From positions 79,952 to 143,951 of the forward strand of contig NZ_JAERJR010000008.1 of NCBI RefSeq assembly GCF_018257515.1: DNA of 64,000 nucleotides, given 5' to 3'. The position numbers and the translations under genes are program-made. The stretch's first letter is position 1. Each line of letters opens with the position of its first letter. Below the pieces are notes generated by a model. It was not told the DNA's origin, ran no database searches, and saw only the letters and a program-made list of their open reading frames with translations. Of the stretch, positions 22,540 through 33,551 are shown in pieces. The DNA comes from Tatumella sp. JGM118. Lineage in GTDB: Bacteria > Pseudomonadota > Gammaproteobacteria > Enterobacterales > Enterobacteriaceae.

Positions 22540-23757
22540 ATGACTACTAAAATTGAAAAATCCGCTAAACTTGATAACGTTTGTTATGATATTCGCGGTC
22601 CGGTACTCAAAGAGGCCCGTCGCCTCGAAGAAGAAGGTAACAAAGTCCTTAAACTGAACATCGGCAACCCTGCCCCGTTCGGCTTTGAAGCCCCGGATGA
22701 GATTCTGGTCGATGTGATTAAACATCTTCCTACCTCACAGGGCTATTGCGATTCAAAAGGACTGTATTCTGCCCGTAAAGCGATTATGCAGCATTACCAG
22801 GAACGCGGTATGCGTGATGTAACCGTTGAAGATATTTATATCGGTAACGGCGTATCTGAGCTGATCGTTCAGTCAATGCAGGCGTTACTGAATACCGGTG
22901 ACGAAATGCTGGTTCCGGCGCCGGATTATCCGCTCTGGACCGCTTCAGTTTCCCTTTCAAGTGGTAAAGCCGTCCACTACCTTTGCGATGAATCTGCAGG
23001 CTGGTTTCCGGACCTTGATGATATCCGCGCAAAAATCACACCAAGAACCCGCGGCATCGTCATTATTAACCCGAATAACCCGACCGGTGCCGTCTACAGC
23101 AAAGAGCTGTTACTGGAGATCGTCGAAATCGCCCGTCAGCATAATCTGATCATTTTCGCCGATGAGATCTACGACAAGATCCTCTATGATGAAGCACAGC
23201 ATCACTCCATTGCTGCGCTGGCACCGGATCTTCTGACGGTCACTTTTAACGGCCTGTCCAAGACTTATCGTGTTGCCGGGTTCCGTCAGGGCTGGATGGT
23301 ACTGAATGGCCCGAAAAAACATGCCAAAGGATACATTGAAGGTCTGGAGATGCTGGCTTCCATGCGTTTATGTGCCAACGTCCCGGCACAGCATGCCATC
23401 CAGACGGCACTGGGCGGTTATCAGAGTATCAGCGAGTTTATTGTGCCTGAAGGACGCCTGTATCAGCAGCGTGAACGTGCCTGGGAAATGATCAATGAAA
23501 TTCCGGGTGTCAGTTGTGTCAAACCACAGGGTGCACTTTATATGTTCCCGCGCATTGACCCGAAAAAATTTAATCTGCACGATGATCAGAAAATGGTGCT
23601 GGATTTCTTATTGCAGGAAAAAGTCTTACTGGTACAAGGCAGCGCATTTAACTGGCCATGGCCGGACCATGTGCGTATTGTCACCCTGCCCCGGGTCGAT
23701 GACCTGGAAATGGCGATCAGTAAGTTCGGCCGTTTTCTGGAGCATTATCACCAGTAA
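22540..23757 (+). CDS. alaA: Alanine-synthesising aminotransferase AlaA
   Basis: A 405-residue fold-type I PLP aminotransferase that makes alanine from pyruvate and glutamate. Nearly every block matches E. coli AlaA (KLNIGNPAPFGFEAPDEILV, PNNPTGAVYSKELL). The PLP-binding lysine is Lys241 in NGLSKTYRVAGFRQGW. It runs divergently from lrhA, and yfbR follows 126 bp later. Confidence 0.96.
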   Translation: MTTKIEKSAKLDNVCYDIRGPVLKEARRLEEEGNKVLKLNIGNPAPFGFEAPDEILVDVIKHLPTSQGYCDSKGLYSARKAIMQHYQERGMRDVTVEDIYIGNGVSELIVQSMQALLNTGDEMLVPAPDYPLWTASVSLSSGKAVHYLCDESAGWFPDLDDIRAKITPRTRGIVIINPNNPTGAVYSKELLLEIVEIARQHNLIIFADEIYDKILYDEAQHHSIAALAPDLLTVTFNGLSKTYRVAGFRQGWMVLNGPKKHAKGYIEGLEMLASMRLCANVPAQHAIQTALGGYQSISEFIVPEGRLYQQRERAWEMINEIPGVSCVKPQGALYMFPRIDPKKFNLHDDQKMVLDFLLQEKVLLVQGSAFNWPWPDHVRIVTLPRVDDLEMAISKFGRFLEHYHQ

Positions 23758-23883
23758 TCTGCCGGCCTTTGAATTTCTGCCAGTCACGGGGGGCCACCCC
23801 CGTACTGCGGGTGGCGCACTTCATACGCTGAGCGCCCCCGATATCCAGCCCCGCCACTCTTCCCTGCACCAAGGATATGACCA

Positions 23884-24489
23884 ATGAAATTCCAAAGCAC
23901 GTTTATGGCCTGGATCACCCGCATGCCACTGATTAAACGCTGGGCGTTAATGCACTGCGTACAGAAAGAGAATGTGGCCGAACATAGTCATCAGGTCGCC
24001 GTTATCGCCCATTTACTGACTGTCATCGGCAATACCCGCTATAACAACCCGCTGGATCCTGATCGCGCCGCAGTCATTGCCCTGTATCATGAAGTCTCTG
24101 AAACCAAGCTTCAGGACATCAATTCGAAGACGAAATATCATAACCCGCAGTTTACACAGGCGTTTAAGCAACTCGAGACCCTGGCAGAGCAGGAATGTAT
24201 CGAGACCCTGCCGGAAGATTTACGCGAGCGTTTCTCCGGACTGATCATTCAGAAGAATGTCGACCCACGTTATAAAGCCATCGTCAAAGCGGCTGATATC
24301 CTGTCGGCCTATATCAAGGCACTGAATGAGCTTCGTTTTCACAATGATGAATTCATCCACGTCAAAGAAGGTCTGGAATCTCGCATCAGCGAATTACGCA
24401 GAGAGATGCCGGAGGTGGATGACTTTATGGAAATATTTTGTGCCAGCTGCACCACGACGCTGGATAAAATTTCTGAACACTATCAGTAA
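23884..24489 (+). CDS. yfbR: 5'-deoxynucleotidase YfbR (HD domain)
   Basis: A 201-residue HD-domain metal-dependent 5'-nucleotidase specific for deoxyribonucleoside monophosphates. Metal ligands are in NVAEHSHQVAVIAHLL and ALYHEVSETKLQDI, with a third acidic site in KAADILSAYIKAL. Length is 199-201 residues in the family. The start is preceded by AAGGATATGACC. E. coli yfbS, yfbT and yfbU, which follow yfbR there, are missing here. Confidence 0.94.
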   Translation: MKFQSTFMAWITRMPLIKRWALMHCVQKENVAEHSHQVAVIAHLLTVIGNTRYNNPLDPDRAAVIALYHEVSETKLQDINSKTKYHNPQFTQAFKQLETLAEQECIETLPEDLRERFSGLIIQKNVDPRYKAIVKAADILSAYIKALNELRFHNDEFIHVKEGLESRISELRREMPEVDDFMEIFCASCTTTLDKISEHYQ

Positions 24490-24771
24490 CCGATCCACGC
24501 AGGCGGGTCGTCAGGAACCGGCGGATATATCGGTGAACGAATGCCCCCGGGCCGGTCGACCAATTTAGCCTTTTGCTTAAAAAGAGAGCGTCGATGCTCT
24601 GTCACAATATCAATGTGACCACCATTATCGACAGGGCTTCATTTAACGCATCAGCGTCTGTCCCTGTTATTGGATGATTCCCTGAACAACCCATTGATGT
24701 CGTTGCAGCGGCAAAAAGAAGGGCCTATAAGAGCGGACTCTCAGGATGACCGGATATCTGGCCCGGACAGG

Positions 24772-25221
24772 TCAGAGATCGTCCAGGAAGGTCTTATCCA
24801 GCTGACGAAACGCCCGTTTCAGTAAATCGGCCAGCGACTGATAGGTCGGCTCGCCTTCAGGGATCGCGGTCGGTTGTCCGGCCTGCTCAAGTTTAGTGCG
24901 TACGGAATAATACCATTGCAGCAATGTCGGCGGCAGCGGCTTCATCGCACGTTTGCCCATCCACCATAGCCCCTGAATCGGCAGGCTACAGGCAAAGAGC
25001 GCACTGGCAACCGCGGGACCGGTTTGTGCATGGAGAGCAATCTGCCAGCACAGGGTGAATACAGCGACGGGCGGCATAAAGCGGATGCCAAAACGAATGG
25101 CTTTTCCGACCCGATGCTCCGGAAACACCGGACTCAGGCGCTTGTCATCGGGCCAGGTATTCATATAGTGTTGTCCGCGCTTAAGCACGCCGAACCAGTT
25201 AACATTGCCCGTATTATTCAT
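24772..25221 (-). CDS. yfbV: UPF0208 membrane protein YfbV
   Basis: A 149-residue inner membrane protein with two hydrophobic segments (about residues 50-85) and conserved blocks [20 protein letters not shown] and [20 protein letters not shown]. In E. coli YfbV helps insulate the Ter macrodomain and affects MatP function. It is divergent from ackA, as in E. coli. Confidence 0.92.
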   Translation of the reverse strand: MNNTGNVNWFGVLKRGQHYMNTWPDDKRLSPVFPEHRVGKAIRFGIRFMPPVAVFTLCWQIALHAQTGPAVASALFACSLPIQGLWWMGKRAMKPLPPTLLQWYYSVRTKLEQAGQPTAIPEGEPTYQSLADLLKRAFRQLDKTFLDDL

Positions 25222-25526
25222 CCCGGTACCTCAGATTGCAGTCGAACGTACAAAAAATTTTAATCCCAAACAGATTAAGGGTAAAATTTAGCATAATTTT
25301 CAATAAGACAGGGTCTTATTAACGTCTTGTGATAGATTTTAACCTTTTAAGCATGACGGGCAGCGTCGGCGCCTGCTCAAAAAAACAAGTAAAAATAACT
25401 AATTTTTTTGAGTAGGGACAATTTTTTAATTCAGCAGGCTGTTTATCATGAACATGTCAGCTTTCATGGGTTACATTAACGTCTTATCGCGTTGTTCATC
25501 ACCACTTTAAACAAATAGGTGCTTCC
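25222..25526. promoter_or_regulatory. ackA / yfbV divergent promoter region
   Basis: A 305-bp AT-rich spacer with no gene. It must carry the ackA and yfbV promoters. I could not place specific elements with confidence. Confidence 0.45.
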
Positions 25527-26729
25527 ATGTCGAGTAAGTTAGTTCTGGTTCTCAACTGCGGCAGTTCTTCCCTCAAGTTCGCTATCATAAATCCGGAGAA
25601 TGGTGATGAATATCTTTCCGGATTAGCGGAATGTTTTAACCTGCCTGAAGCCCGCATTAAATGGAAACAGGAAAGCGGTAAACAGGAGGCGGCGCTGGGG
25701 GTGGGAGCGGCGCACAGTGAAGCGCTGAATTTTATCGTCGGAAACATCCTTAGCCAGCAACCGGAACTCTCTGAGCAAATCGTGGCAATTGGCCACCGCA
25801 TTGTTCATGGCGGGGAGCGACTGACTCAGTCAATTTTAATTGATGACCAGGTCATCGAAGAAATAAAAAATGCGTCCTGTTTTGCGCCGCTGCACAATCC
25901 GGCCCACCTTATCGGTATCGCCGAAGCGTTAAAGAACTTCCCGCACCTGGCCACTAAAAACGTGGCTGTCTTCGATACGGCATTCCACCAGACCATGCCC
26001 GAATCCTCTTATCTGTATGCACTGCCCTATCAGCTCTATACAGAGCGCGGGGTGAGGCGTTACGGTGCCCATGGCACCAGTCATTATTACGTTTCTCTGG
26101 AAGCGGCAAAAATGCTGGAAACTCCGCCGGAATCCCTGAATGTCATTACCTGCCATCTGGGCAATGGCGGTTCGGTTACCGCTATCCGCGGCGGAAAGAG
26201 TGTGGATACATCGATGGGGCTGACCCCCCTCGAAGGGCTGGTCATGGGCACCCGCAGCGGAGATATCGACCCCGCGATTATTTTCTTCCTGCATGACAGC
26301 CTGGGAATGAGCACCGATAAGATCAATACCCTGCTGACCAAAGAGTCCGGGTTACTGGGACTGACCGGGGTCACCAACGATTTCCGCTATGTGGAAGAAA
26401 ATTACCAGCATCAGGAAGACGCCCGACGCGCGATGGAAGTCTTCTGCCATCGACTGGCAAAATACATCGGTGCTTATACTTCACTGATGGAAGGCCGTCT
26501 GGATGCAGTGGTCTTTACCGGCGGTATTGGTGAAAATGCCGCTACAGTCCGTGAACTGACCCTGCAAAAACTGGCGCTGCTTAACTTCGAGGTCGACCAT
26601 GACCGTAACCTGGAGGCGCGTTTTGGTCAGGCCGGGTTTATCAACAAGCCCGGCACGCGCCCGGTCCTGGTCATCCCGACCAATGAAGAACTTGTCATTG
26701 CCCGTGATGCCGCACGGCTTACCGCCTGA
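25527..26729 (+). CDS. ackA: Acetate kinase
   Basis: A 400-residue kinase of the ASKHA fold converting acetyl phosphate and ADP to acetate and ATP. Motifs visible: [12 protein letters not shown] at the N-terminus, HNPAHLIGI, the catalytic aspartate in [11 protein letters not shown], and the phosphate loops [11 protein letters not shown] and [14 protein letters not shown]. It is the first gene of the ackA-pta acetate overflow operon. Confidence 0.97.
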   Translation: MSSKLVLVLNCGSSSLKFAIINPENGDEYLSGLAECFNLPEARIKWKQESGKQEAALGVGAAHSEALNFIVGNILSQQPELSEQIVAIGHRIVHGGERLTQSILIDDQVIEEIKNASCFAPLHNPAHLIGIAEALKNFPHLATKNVAVFDTAFHQTMPESSYLYALPYQLYTERGVRRYGAHGTSHYYVSLEAAKMLETPPESLNVITCHLGNGGSVTAIRGGKSVDTSMGLTPLEGLVMGTRSGDIDPAIIFFLHDSLGMSTDKINTLLTKESGLLGLTGVTNDFRYVEENYQHQEDARRAMEVFCHRLAKYIGAYTSLMEGRLDAVVFTGGIGENAATVRELTLQKLALLNFEVDHDRNLEARFGQAGFINKPGTRPVLVIPTNEELVIARDAARLTA

Positions 26730-26743
26730 ATAAATTCGTCTAC

Positions 26744-26770
26744 CGCCAGCACAGCCTGGCGTTTTTTTTT
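26744..26770 (+). terminator. Terminator-like hairpin between ackA and pta
   Basis: Stem CGCCAG (26,744-26,749) with CTGGCG (26,756-26,761), followed by nine T. It lies in the 71-bp gap between ackA and pta, so it probably attenuates readthrough and lowers pta relative to ackA unless pta has its own promoter. Confidence 0.75.
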
Positions 26771-26800
26771 ACAGATCTGATAAAAGCAGAGAGGCCGCAA

Positions 26801-28951
26801 GTGTCCCGCACAATTATGCTTATTCCGACCGGCACCAGTGTCGGCCTGACCAGTGTCAGCCTGGGAGTCATTCGTGCGATGGAGCGTAAAGGAATGCGTC
26901 TTAGCATTTTTAAACCCATCGCCCAGCCCCGTTCAAACGCTGATGCAGAAGATCATACCACGGCGATTGTCCGTCATAACTTCGCCATACCTGCCGCCGA
27001 ACCCCTGAATATGTCTTACGTCGAAAATCTGCTGGGAGCGGACCAGCAGGATGTTTTGATGGAAGAAATTATTGCCCGCTTTCATGACAATACCCGGGAT
27101 GCTGAAGTGGTACTGGTCGAAGGACTGGTCCCTGTGCGTAAGCACGAGTTTGCCAACGCACTGAACTTTGAAATTGCCCGCACGCTGAACGCCGAGATTA
27201 TTTTTGTCATGTCGCCCGGTAATGATTCTCCGGCACAACTGAAAGAACGTCTGGAGTTTATTCAGAACAGTTTCGGTGGCAAAAAAAATAAGCAAATCAA
27301 AGGAGTTATCTTTAATAAACTCCATGCCCCGCTGGATGAACAGGGCCGCACACGTCCGGACCTGTCAGAGTTTTTTGAAGATTCGACCGAAGCCACCATT
27401 GCCCCTATCGATATTGATGAACTGAAGGCACAGAGTCCGTTGCCGGTAATGGGTGTGATCCCCTGGAATTTCGAGCTGATTGCGACCCGTGCGATCGACA
27501 TGTGCCGTCATCTGAATGCCCGGATCGTCAATGAAGGAGATATCAGCACGCGGCGTATTAAGTCGGTCACCTTCTGTGCCCGCAGCCTGCCACATATGCT
27601 CGAACTTTTCCGTCCGGGATCATTACTGGTCACCTCTGCAGACCGCCCGGATGTGCTGGTGTCGGCATGTCTGGCGGCGATGAACGGGGTGGAACTCGGG
27701 GCTATCCTGCTGACCGGCGGCTATGAAATCGACCCCGGCATCAGTAAACTTTGCTCACGGGCGCTGCAGACCGGGCTGCCGGTCTTTACGGTCAACACCA
27801 ACACCTGGCAAACGTCGCTGAATCTGCAAAGTTTCAATCTGGAAGTCCCGGTGGATGACAGACAGCGGGTGGAGAAAATTCAGGAATACGTCGCCAGTCA
27901 CATCAGCACGGACTGGGTCGATTCACTGAGTAATGCGGCAGTCAGCAACCGTCTGCTCTCTCCTCCGGCTTTCCGTTATCAGCTGACAGAACTGGCCCGT
28001 CAGGCCGCTAAGCGGATTGTGTTACCTGAAGGCGATGAACCCAGAACAATCAAAGCCGCCGCAATCTGTGCAGCACGCGGGATCGCCCGCTGCGTATTAC
28101 TGGGTGACCCGGACGAAATACACCGCGTTGCTGCCCTGCAGGATGTGACTCTGGGCGAGGGTATCGAAATCGTCGACCCGCAACAGGCGCGTGAAAACTA
28201 TGTCAGCCGCCTGGTGGAACTGCGAAAAAACAAAGGGATGACCGATATTGTTGCCAGAGAGCAACTGGAAGATAACGTCGTGCTGGGCACACTGATGCTG
28301 GAAAAAGGCGAAGTCGATGGACTGGTCTCCGGGGCGGTACACACCACCGCGAATACCATTCGCCCGCCACTGCAATTGATTAAGACAGCACCGAACAGCT
28401 CGCTGGTCTCCTCGGTCTTCTTTATGCTATTGCCGGAACAGGTGCTGGTCTACGGTGACTGTGCCATTAACCCGGATCCCAGTGCAGAGCAGCTGGCGGA
28501 AATTGCTATCCAGTCGGCCGATTCAGCAAAAGCCTTTGGGATTGAACCACGGGTAGCGATGATTTCCTACTCTACCGGAAATTCCGGCGCCGGCAGCGAT
28601 GTCGAAAAAGTGCGGGAAGCCACACGTCTGGCGCAGGAAAAACGTCCTGATTTAGTCATTGACGGGCCGCTGCAATATGATGCCGCCATTATGGAAGATG
28701 TTGCGAAGTCTAAAGCACCGGATTCTGCGGTTGCCGGCCGGGCGACGGTGTTTATCTTCCCGGATCTGAATACCGGGAATACTACCTATAAAGCCGTACA
28801 GCGTTCTGCGAATCTGGTCTCTATCGGCCCGATGTTGCAGGGAATGCGCAAACCGGTCAACGACCTGTCACGCGGAGCATTGGTGGACGATATTGTCTAT
28901 ACCATTGCCTTAACGGCAATTCAGTCAGAACAGGCAGAAGGACAGCACTAA
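26801..28951 (+). CDS. pta: Phosphate acetyltransferase (long form)
   Basis: A 716-residue enteric-type Pta that converts acetyl-CoA and phosphate to acetyl phosphate. It has an N-terminal BioD/CobQ-like P-loop-derived domain (starting [15 protein letters not shown]), a central DRTGG domain (about 220-335) and a C-terminal catalytic domain (about 390-710, with [19 protein letters not shown]). The start is GTG at 26,801, preceded by GAGAGG. Works directly with AckA. Confidence 0.96.
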   Translation: MSRTIMLIPTGTSVGLTSVSLGVIRAMERKGMRLSIFKPIAQPRSNADAEDHTTAIVRHNFAIPAAEPLNMSYVENLLGADQQDVLMEEIIARFHDNTRDAEVVLVEGLVPVRKHEFANALNFEIARTLNAEIIFVMSPGNDSPAQLKERLEFIQNSFGGKKNKQIKGVIFNKLHAPLDEQGRTRPDLSEFFEDSTEATIAPIDIDELKAQSPLPVMGVIPWNFELIATRAIDMCRHLNARIVNEGDISTRRIKSVTFCARSLPHMLELFRPGSLLVTSADRPDVLVSACLAAMNGVELGAILLTGGYEIDPGISKLCSRALQTGLPVFTVNTNTWQTSLNLQSFNLEVPVDDRQRVEKIQEYVASHISTDWVDSLSNAAVSNRLLSPPAFRYQLTELARQAAKRIVLPEGDEPRTIKAAAICAARGIARCVLLGDPDEIHRVAALQDVTLGEGIEIVDPQQARENYVSRLVELRKNKGMTDIVAREQLEDNVVLGTLMLEKGEVDGLVSGAVHTTANTIRPPLQLIKTAPNSSLVSSVFFMLLPEQVLVYGDCAINPDPSAEQLAEIAIQSADSAKAFGIEPRVAMISYSTGNSGAGSDVEKVREATRLAQEKRPDLVIDGPLQYDAAIMEDVAKSKAPDSAVAGRATVFIFPDLNTGNTTYKAVQRSANLVSIGPMLQGMRKPVNDLSRGALVDDIVYTIALTAIQSEQAEGQH

Positions 28952-28957
28952 CCGGAC

Positions 28958-28988
28958 CCCGCAGGCGGCTGAAACCGCTGCCTGCGGG
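28958..28988. terminator. Inverted repeat between convergent pta and yfcD
   Basis: Nine-bp perfect arms CCCGCAGGC (28,958-28,966) and GCCTGCGGG (28,980-28,988) just after the pta stop and before the yfcD stop. There is no T-run, so it may be a weak terminator or 3'-end-protecting hairpin. Confidence 0.5.
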
Positions 28989-29006
28989 AAGCGTTAGCAC
29001 GGATGA

Positions 29007-29552
29007 TTAGGACTGTAACTCGTTTGAGGCGCGACGGCCCTCACTGTTACGGCTCATCCATAACGACAGCGCTTTAAGAGAGTCATCAGTAAACTCATCA
29101 CAACGTACCGTGATCTCTTCAGGGGTCATCCAGAAAATCTCAGCGATCTCACTTTCCTGCATGGCAAACGGGCCATGACAGACACAACTGAACAGCGCAC
29201 CCCAGACACGGCAGTGACTGTCTTCAAAATAAAATTTTCCGTGCTCTGCAAAAGGGACGGCAGCGATCCCCAGTTCCTCTTCGGCTTCACGCCGTGCGGA
29301 TGCCAGGATGTCTTCACCGCTTTGCACGACGCCGCCCGCTGTCGCATCGAGTTTACCCGGCATAAAATCTTTATTTTCAGTACGGCGCTGAACCAGTATC
29401 TCACCCATACCGTTATGGACCACAATATAGGTTGCCCGGTGACGGAGACATTCGGCCCGCATTTGTGCACGACTGGCCGTCGTGATGACTTCATCATTTT
29501 CATCAACAATATCGACCCACTCGATATCATCTTCAGGAATTTGCTCCACCAT
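29007..29552 (-). CDS. yfcD: Nudix hydrolase YfcD, 181 aa
   Basis: A Nudix-family pyrophosphatase of the YfcD type. The Nudix box is complete: [20 protein letters not shown] followed by ELGI. Start chosen at the ATG at 29,552 ([14 protein letters not shown]), which has AAGGG upstream and matches family length; the frame is open 17 codons further. Substrate not established. yfcE to yfcH, which follow in E. coli, are not present. Confidence 0.9.
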   Translation of the reverse strand: MVEQIPEDDIEWVDIVDENDEVITTASRAQMRAECLRHRATYIVVHNGMGEILVQRRTENKDFMPGKLDATAGGVVQSGEDILASARREAEEELGIAAVPFAEHGKFYFEDSHCRVWGALFSCVCHGPFAMQESEIAEIFWMTPEEITVRCDEFTDDSLKALSLWMSRNSEGRRASNELQS

Positions 29553-30323
29553 CCGTAACCCTTTTTCTCGCAGATTCACATAACATCTGATTTTATCAGA
29601 CAATGATAATAATGGGAGTTAAGAAATTGTTAAATGTTACCCATTGATGACTTTATATTTTTTCTCTGAAGCCGTGCTTTTCTCAGATACTGAACTACAG
29701 GCTGCGGATACCGTGACAGCGACGGCTTTCGCGGTCTGTCCGGAAGACTATCGGCGACCTTTACCCGTAACTTTAGTATCAATAATTCACGATCATTACG
29801 CACAGAGACCGCACATATTGTCCTGCCCGGGGCATGGCTGACCCGTCCTCTGGCAGACACCGAACTCATCGTTCCGGGGCCTGTGGCCGGTATTCGCCAC
29901 CGGTAGTCATCCCGGGTCGTCTTCTTTGGCACTTTTCACCGCGATGCATCGCCCGGACTACCGGTTTCACGTCGTTCTGCGAATACAGGCCGGCACAGGT
30001 AACCCCGGGAAGACCCCGTGGCGTACCGGTCGGGAGGTGACAACGACTGGTTATTCGCCCTGAAAACAACGAGGCTCTCTCCCCCGGGATAACGATAAAG
30101 CCCGGGGCAATCTCAGGGCAGTGAATGAAGCTATCCGGTCCGGCAACAGACTGAGCGGACGACATCCGTTATTAGCCCTGTTGAACAGGCAGATGAACCA
30201 CCGGTTATCAGACGACTGCGGACATTATTAAGACAGGCTTCGTGAATTGACGGTGCCGGAAAGGCAACGGTCAGAAATATAATCTCTCTCCCGCCGGGTG
30301 CCGGCACCCGGTGGGAGTACAGC
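29553..30323. other. Gene-poor spacer replacing yfcE-folX-yfcH
   Basis: About 770 bp with no recognisable gene. Several mid-sized open frames on both strands (for example 29,630-29,932 and 29,866-30,165 minus) have no known protein character. In E. coli this interval holds yfcE, yfcF, yfcG, folX and yfcH. The segment looks like a deletion scar or degenerate remnant. Confidence 0.5.
30293..30317. repeat. Inverted repeat after hisP
   Basis: A palindrome centred on GGGTGCCGGCACCC with imperfect outer arms (CCGCC on one side, GGTGG on the other), just past the hisP stop. It has no T-run on the minus strand; it may be the end-of-transcript hairpin of the his transport operon. Confidence 0.45.
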
Positions 30324-31097
30324 TTACTTCAATGCACCGGATAAAAATTGCTGCAGGCGCGGACTCTCCGGGTTACCGAACAGTTTCTCAGGGGAACCCT
30401 GCTCTTCAATTTTCCCCTGATGCAGGAAAATCACCTGGCTTGAGACATGGCGGGCAAATTCCATTTCATGGGTGACCACGACCATGGTTTTTCCTTCTTC
30501 TGCCAGCTGCTGCATGATACGTAATACCTCAGCCACCAGTTCCGGATCCAGCGCCGAAGTCGGTTCGTCAAACAGCAACACTTCCGGCTCCATCGCCAGT
30601 GCCCGCGCGATTGAGACACGCTGCTGCTGCCCCCCCGAAAGATGAACCGGATATTTATCACGGGCCCGGGCATCAATACCGACTTTATCAAGGTATTTAA
30701 TCGCACGCGTCCGCGCTTCCTGCTTACTGATACCCAGTACCTGGACCGGCGCTTCCATCACGTTATCCAGCACCGTCATATGGCTCCACAGGTTAAAGTG
30801 CTGAAATACCATGGTCAGGCGGGTGCGTAATTTACGCAGTTGCTCTTTATCTGCCACTTTCAGCTGACCATCTTTATCCCTGACCAGATGAATATTTTCA
30901 TTATTCAACGATATAGAGCCTTCGCTTGGTTTTTCCAGAAAATTAATACAACGCAGAAACGTACTTTTTCCTGAGCCTGAAGAACCGATAATACTGATAA
31001 CATCACCTGCCGCAGCCTGTAATGAAACACCCTTCAGGACTTCATGATCCCCATAACGTTTATGGAGCTCTGTCACACTTAATTTTAATTCAGACAT
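30324..31097 (-). CDS. hisP: Histidine / basic amino acid ABC importer ATPase
   Basis: A 257-residue ABC ATPase. Walker [12 protein letters not shown], signature [15 protein letters not shown], Walker [14 protein letters not shown] and the switch histidine in [10 protein letters not shown] are all present. With HisQ and HisM it forms the inner membrane importer fed by the periplasmic HisJ/ArgT receptor. It is the last gene of hisJQMP. Confidence 0.96.
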   Translation of the reverse strand: MSELKLSVTELHKRYGDHEVLKGVSLQAAAGDVISIIGSSGSGKSTFLRCINFLEKPSEGSISLNNENIHLVRDKDGQLKVADKEQLRKLRTRLTMVFQHFNLWSHMTVLDNVMEAPVQVLGISKQEARTRAIKYLDKVGIDARARDKYPVHLSGGQQQRVSIARALAMEPEVLLFDEPTSALDPELVAEVLRIMQQLAEEGKTMVVVTHEMEFARHVSSQVIFLHQGKIEEQGSPEKLFGNPESPRLQQFLSGALK

Positions 31098-31114
31098 AGT
31101 TATACTCAGCGGGA

Positions 31115-31819
31115 TCAGGATTTAACGTGGGGCAGCCAGCGGCGCTCCGCTTTGCGGAACAGCGATATCAGGCAGTAAGAGATGACCAGATAGATCACCG
31201 CGGCAATACCAAAGGCCGTGAAAGGCTCGTAGGTCGCGGCATTAATATCCCTGGCGATTTTCAGCACGTCCGGCACGGTCGCAGTAAACGCCAGAGACGT
31301 GGAGTGTAGCATCAGGATCACTTCATTACTGTAAGCCGGTAAAGCAATACGCAAGGCGGCTGGCAGAATAATGCAACGGTACAGCTTGAAGGTGGAAAAC
31401 CCGTAGGCTCTGGCGGCTTCGATTTCCCCGTGAGGTACGGAACGGATAGCACCGGCAAAAAGTTCGGTGGTATACGCACAGGTATTCAGGGTAAACGCCA
31501 GCACCGCACAGTTCATACCGCTGCGGAAAAAGGCATTCAGTAACTCGTTACCTTTCACAATTTCCAGCGTATACATCCCGGTATAGAACACCAGTAACTG
31601 TACATACAGCGGTGTTCCGCGAAAAACATAGGTGAACAGCCAGACCGGCGTACTGATAAAACGGTTAGGTGATACTCTGGCAATAGCCAGGAACAGGGCC
31701 AGCACACCGCCGATAGCCACCGACAGCACCAGCAGCCATAACGTAATAGCGACCCCGGTAATATGGTATCCGTCGGTCCATAACAGAGACTTCCAGTAGT
31801 CGTGAATAATATCAATCAT
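31115..31819 (-). CDS. hisM: Histidine ABC importer permease HisM
   Basis: A 234-residue permease of the polar amino acid family with about five helices and the EAA loop [20 protein letters not shown] that contacts HisP. It overlaps hisQ by 4 bp and precedes hisP by 17 bp. Confidence 0.95.
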   Translation of the reverse strand: MIDIIHDYWKSLLWTDGYHITGVAITLWLLVLSVAIGGVLALFLAIARVSPNRFISTPVWLFTYVFRGTPLYVQLLVFYTGMYTLEIVKGNELLNAFFRSGMNCAVLAFTLNTCAYTTELFAGAIRSVPHGEIEAARAYGFSTFKLYRCIILPAALRIALPAYSNEVILMLHSTSLAFTATVPDVLKIARDINAATYEPFTAFGIAAVIYLVISYCLISLFRKAERRWLPHVKS

Positions 31820-32502
31820 AATTCAGCCTTTTTCACTCCCACTGAATAGCGGCGTTCCAGCCACCACAACACGCCATTGGAAACCGTGGTAAAAAACAGA
31901 TAGATCGCACCTGCGACCAGAGAAAAATAGAAAGGCTGCCAGGTACTCTTACCTGCCAGTGAGGTGGCCTTAATCACATCTTCCAGACCCAGTAAGGAAA
32001 CCAGCGCCGTGGCTTTTAAAATTACCTGCCAGTTATTACCGATCGCCGGTAGCGCAAAACGCATCATCAGCGGAAACTGTATCCGCCGGAAAACCTGAGA
32101 CGGCGTCATGCCAAAAGCCGTCGCGGATTCAATCTGGCCCTTAGGCACAGACAGGAAAGCCCCGCGAAAGGTTTCAGTGAAGTATGCGCCGTAAATAAAC
32201 CCGATAGTGGTGATCCCTGCCATCATAGGATCAATATCAAACTGCGCCATCCCCAGCAGATCAGTAAATTCATTCAGGGCAATCTGCAGGCCATAATAAA
32301 TCAGCAGCATTAATACCAGGTCCGGGATACCACGGATAATGGTGGTATAGGCGCCAAAAATCGTAGTCAGCACGCGATTTTTAGATAACTTTGCCCCGGC
32401 ACCTATCAGCCCTATTATCACCGCCAGCACCACAGAGCTTAAGGCCAGTTCAATCGTGACCAGCGCGCCTTTCATAATGACGTCGGTATATCCGTAGAGC
32501 AT
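31816..32502 (-). CDS. hisQ: Histidine ABC importer permease HisQ
   Basis: A 228-residue permease, exactly the E. coli length. The EAA loop is GQIESATAFGMTPSQVFRRI. Start set at the ATG at 32,502 (MLYGYTD), with AGGA upstream; an in-frame TTG two codons earlier is less likely. It forms the membrane dimer with HisM. Confidence 0.95.
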   Translation of the reverse strand: MLYGYTDVIMKGALVTIELALSSVVLAVIIGLIGAGAKLSKNRVLTTIFGAYTTIIRGIPDLVLMLLIYYGLQIALNEFTDLLGMAQFDIDPMMAGITTIGFIYGAYFTETFRGAFLSVPKGQIESATAFGMTPSQVFRRIQFPLMMRFALPAIGNNWQVILKATALVSLLGLEDVIKATSLAGKSTWQPFYFSLVAGAIYLFFTTVSNGVLWWLERRYSVGVKKAEL

Positions 32503-32531
32503 CAACAAATTCCTGCAAAAAATAGATAACT

Positions 32532-32554
32532 GCTACCCGCCGGCGGCGGGTAGC
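32532..32554 (-). repeat. Perfect hairpin between hisJ and hisQ
   Basis: Ten-bp arms GCTACCCGCC (32,532-32,541) and GGCGGGTAGC (32,545-32,554) with a 3-base loop, in the 62-bp gap between the hisJ stop and hisQ. It has no T-run. In Salmonella a REP element occupies this same gap and raises hisJ mRNA relative to hisQMP; this hairpin could do the same job. Confidence 0.7.
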
Positions 32555-32564
32555 GGATGACACA

Positions 32565-33347
32565 TTAGCCACCGTACACATTAAAATCGAAATATTTCTT
32601 CGCCAGCTTATCGTAAGTCCCGTCTTTGCGCATCGCCTCAAAGGCTTTATCCACGGCGGTTTTCAGCTCAGTATTGCCCTTCGGCAGTCCCATCCCGGTA
32701 CCTACACCGAAGATTTTCTCATCTTTCACCGCCGGACCGGCAAAGGCATACCCTTTACCGACCGGGCTCTTCAGGAAGCCTTCACCGGCCTGAACTTCAT
32801 CCTGGAAAGCGGCATCGATACGACCGGCATTCAGATCCTGATAAGCCTGATCCTGCGTGGCGTAAGAGACAACGTTCACGCCTTTCGGACGCCAGTATTG
32901 ATTCGCATAAGTTTCCTGCGTGGTCCCCTGTTCTACCCCGATGCTCTTCCCTTTCAGGGACGCCACCGTAGGTTGCAGCGAAGAGCCTTTCACCGCAACC
33001 AGACGGGCATTGGCGGCGTAAAGTTTATCTGAAAATGCAATCTGCTCTTCCCGCTTCGGTGTAATCGACAGGGCTGAGACGATGGCATCGATCTTTTGCG
33101 CTTTCAGCGATGGGATCAGACTGTCAAAATCCCCTTCCACAAAGACGCATTTGGTATGAATACGCTGACAAATGTTGTTCGCCAGGTCGATATCAAATCC
33201 CACTATCTGTCCGTCAGAATTTTTGGACTCAAAGGGCGGGTATGTCGGATCAGTGCCGATACGCAGTGTTTGCGGGATAGCAGCGAATACGCTGCCAACA
33301 CTGGAAAATGCCAATACAAGCGAAAGAGCCAAAACACGCTTTTTCAT
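32565..33347 (-). CDS. hisJ: Periplasmic histidine / lysine-arginine-ornithine binding protein
   Basis: A 260-residue solute-binding protein (SBP family 3) with a 22-residue signal peptide (cleavage after SVFA). Motifs: [31 protein letters not shown]-type block ([15 protein letters not shown]), and the C-terminal FDFNVYGG. It delivers ligand to HisQMP. Start at 33,347 (MKKRVLAL) is set by the signal peptide. E. coli has both hisJ and argT; only one receptor gene is here and it shows features of both, so HisJ versus ArgT specificity is open. Confidence 0.92.
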   Translation of the reverse strand: MKKRVLALSLVLAFSSVGSVFAAIPQTLRIGTDPTYPPFESKNSDGQIVGFDIDLANNICQRIHTKCVFVEGDFDSLIPSLKAQKIDAIVSALSITPKREEQIAFSDKLYAANARLVAVKGSSLQPTVASLKGKSIGVEQGTTQETYANQYWRPKGVNVVSYATQDQAYQDLNAGRIDAAFQDEVQAGEGFLKSPVGKGYAFAGPAVKDEKIFGVGTGMGLPKGNTELKTAVDKAFEAMRKDGTYDKLAKKYFDFNVYGG

Positions 33348-33412
33348 AGATTGCCCTCTGGTTAATTTTTTTATAGTGATAAATATTACTGTCATGTGTG
33401 CAGAGGTAGTTT

Positions 33413-33429
33413 TGCACATTTCATGCCAG
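33413..33429 (-). promoter_or_regulatory. Candidate sigma54 promoter of hisJ
   Basis: On the minus strand CTGGCATGAAATGTGCA fits the -24/-12 consensus (TGGCA, GC, with ten bases between GG and GC). It lies 66 bp upstream of the hisJ start. In Salmonella the argT-hisJ locus has a nitrogen-controlled sigma54 promoter. Confidence 0.6.
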
Positions 33430-33551
33430 AATGCGCGGCTATTGCAGGAACCGCCGACAATCACGGAAATCGTATTTTTTTCGTACAGTGCGAGGCGATA
33501 CAGCAGAAGACAAGCTGCCCGGAGGGAAATCTATGCACCGGAACAGGGAAA

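Noticed and set aside
29630..29932. 100-codon minus-strand frame after yfcD
   Set aside because: Overlaps the yfcD promoter side, basic low-quality composition and no known family.
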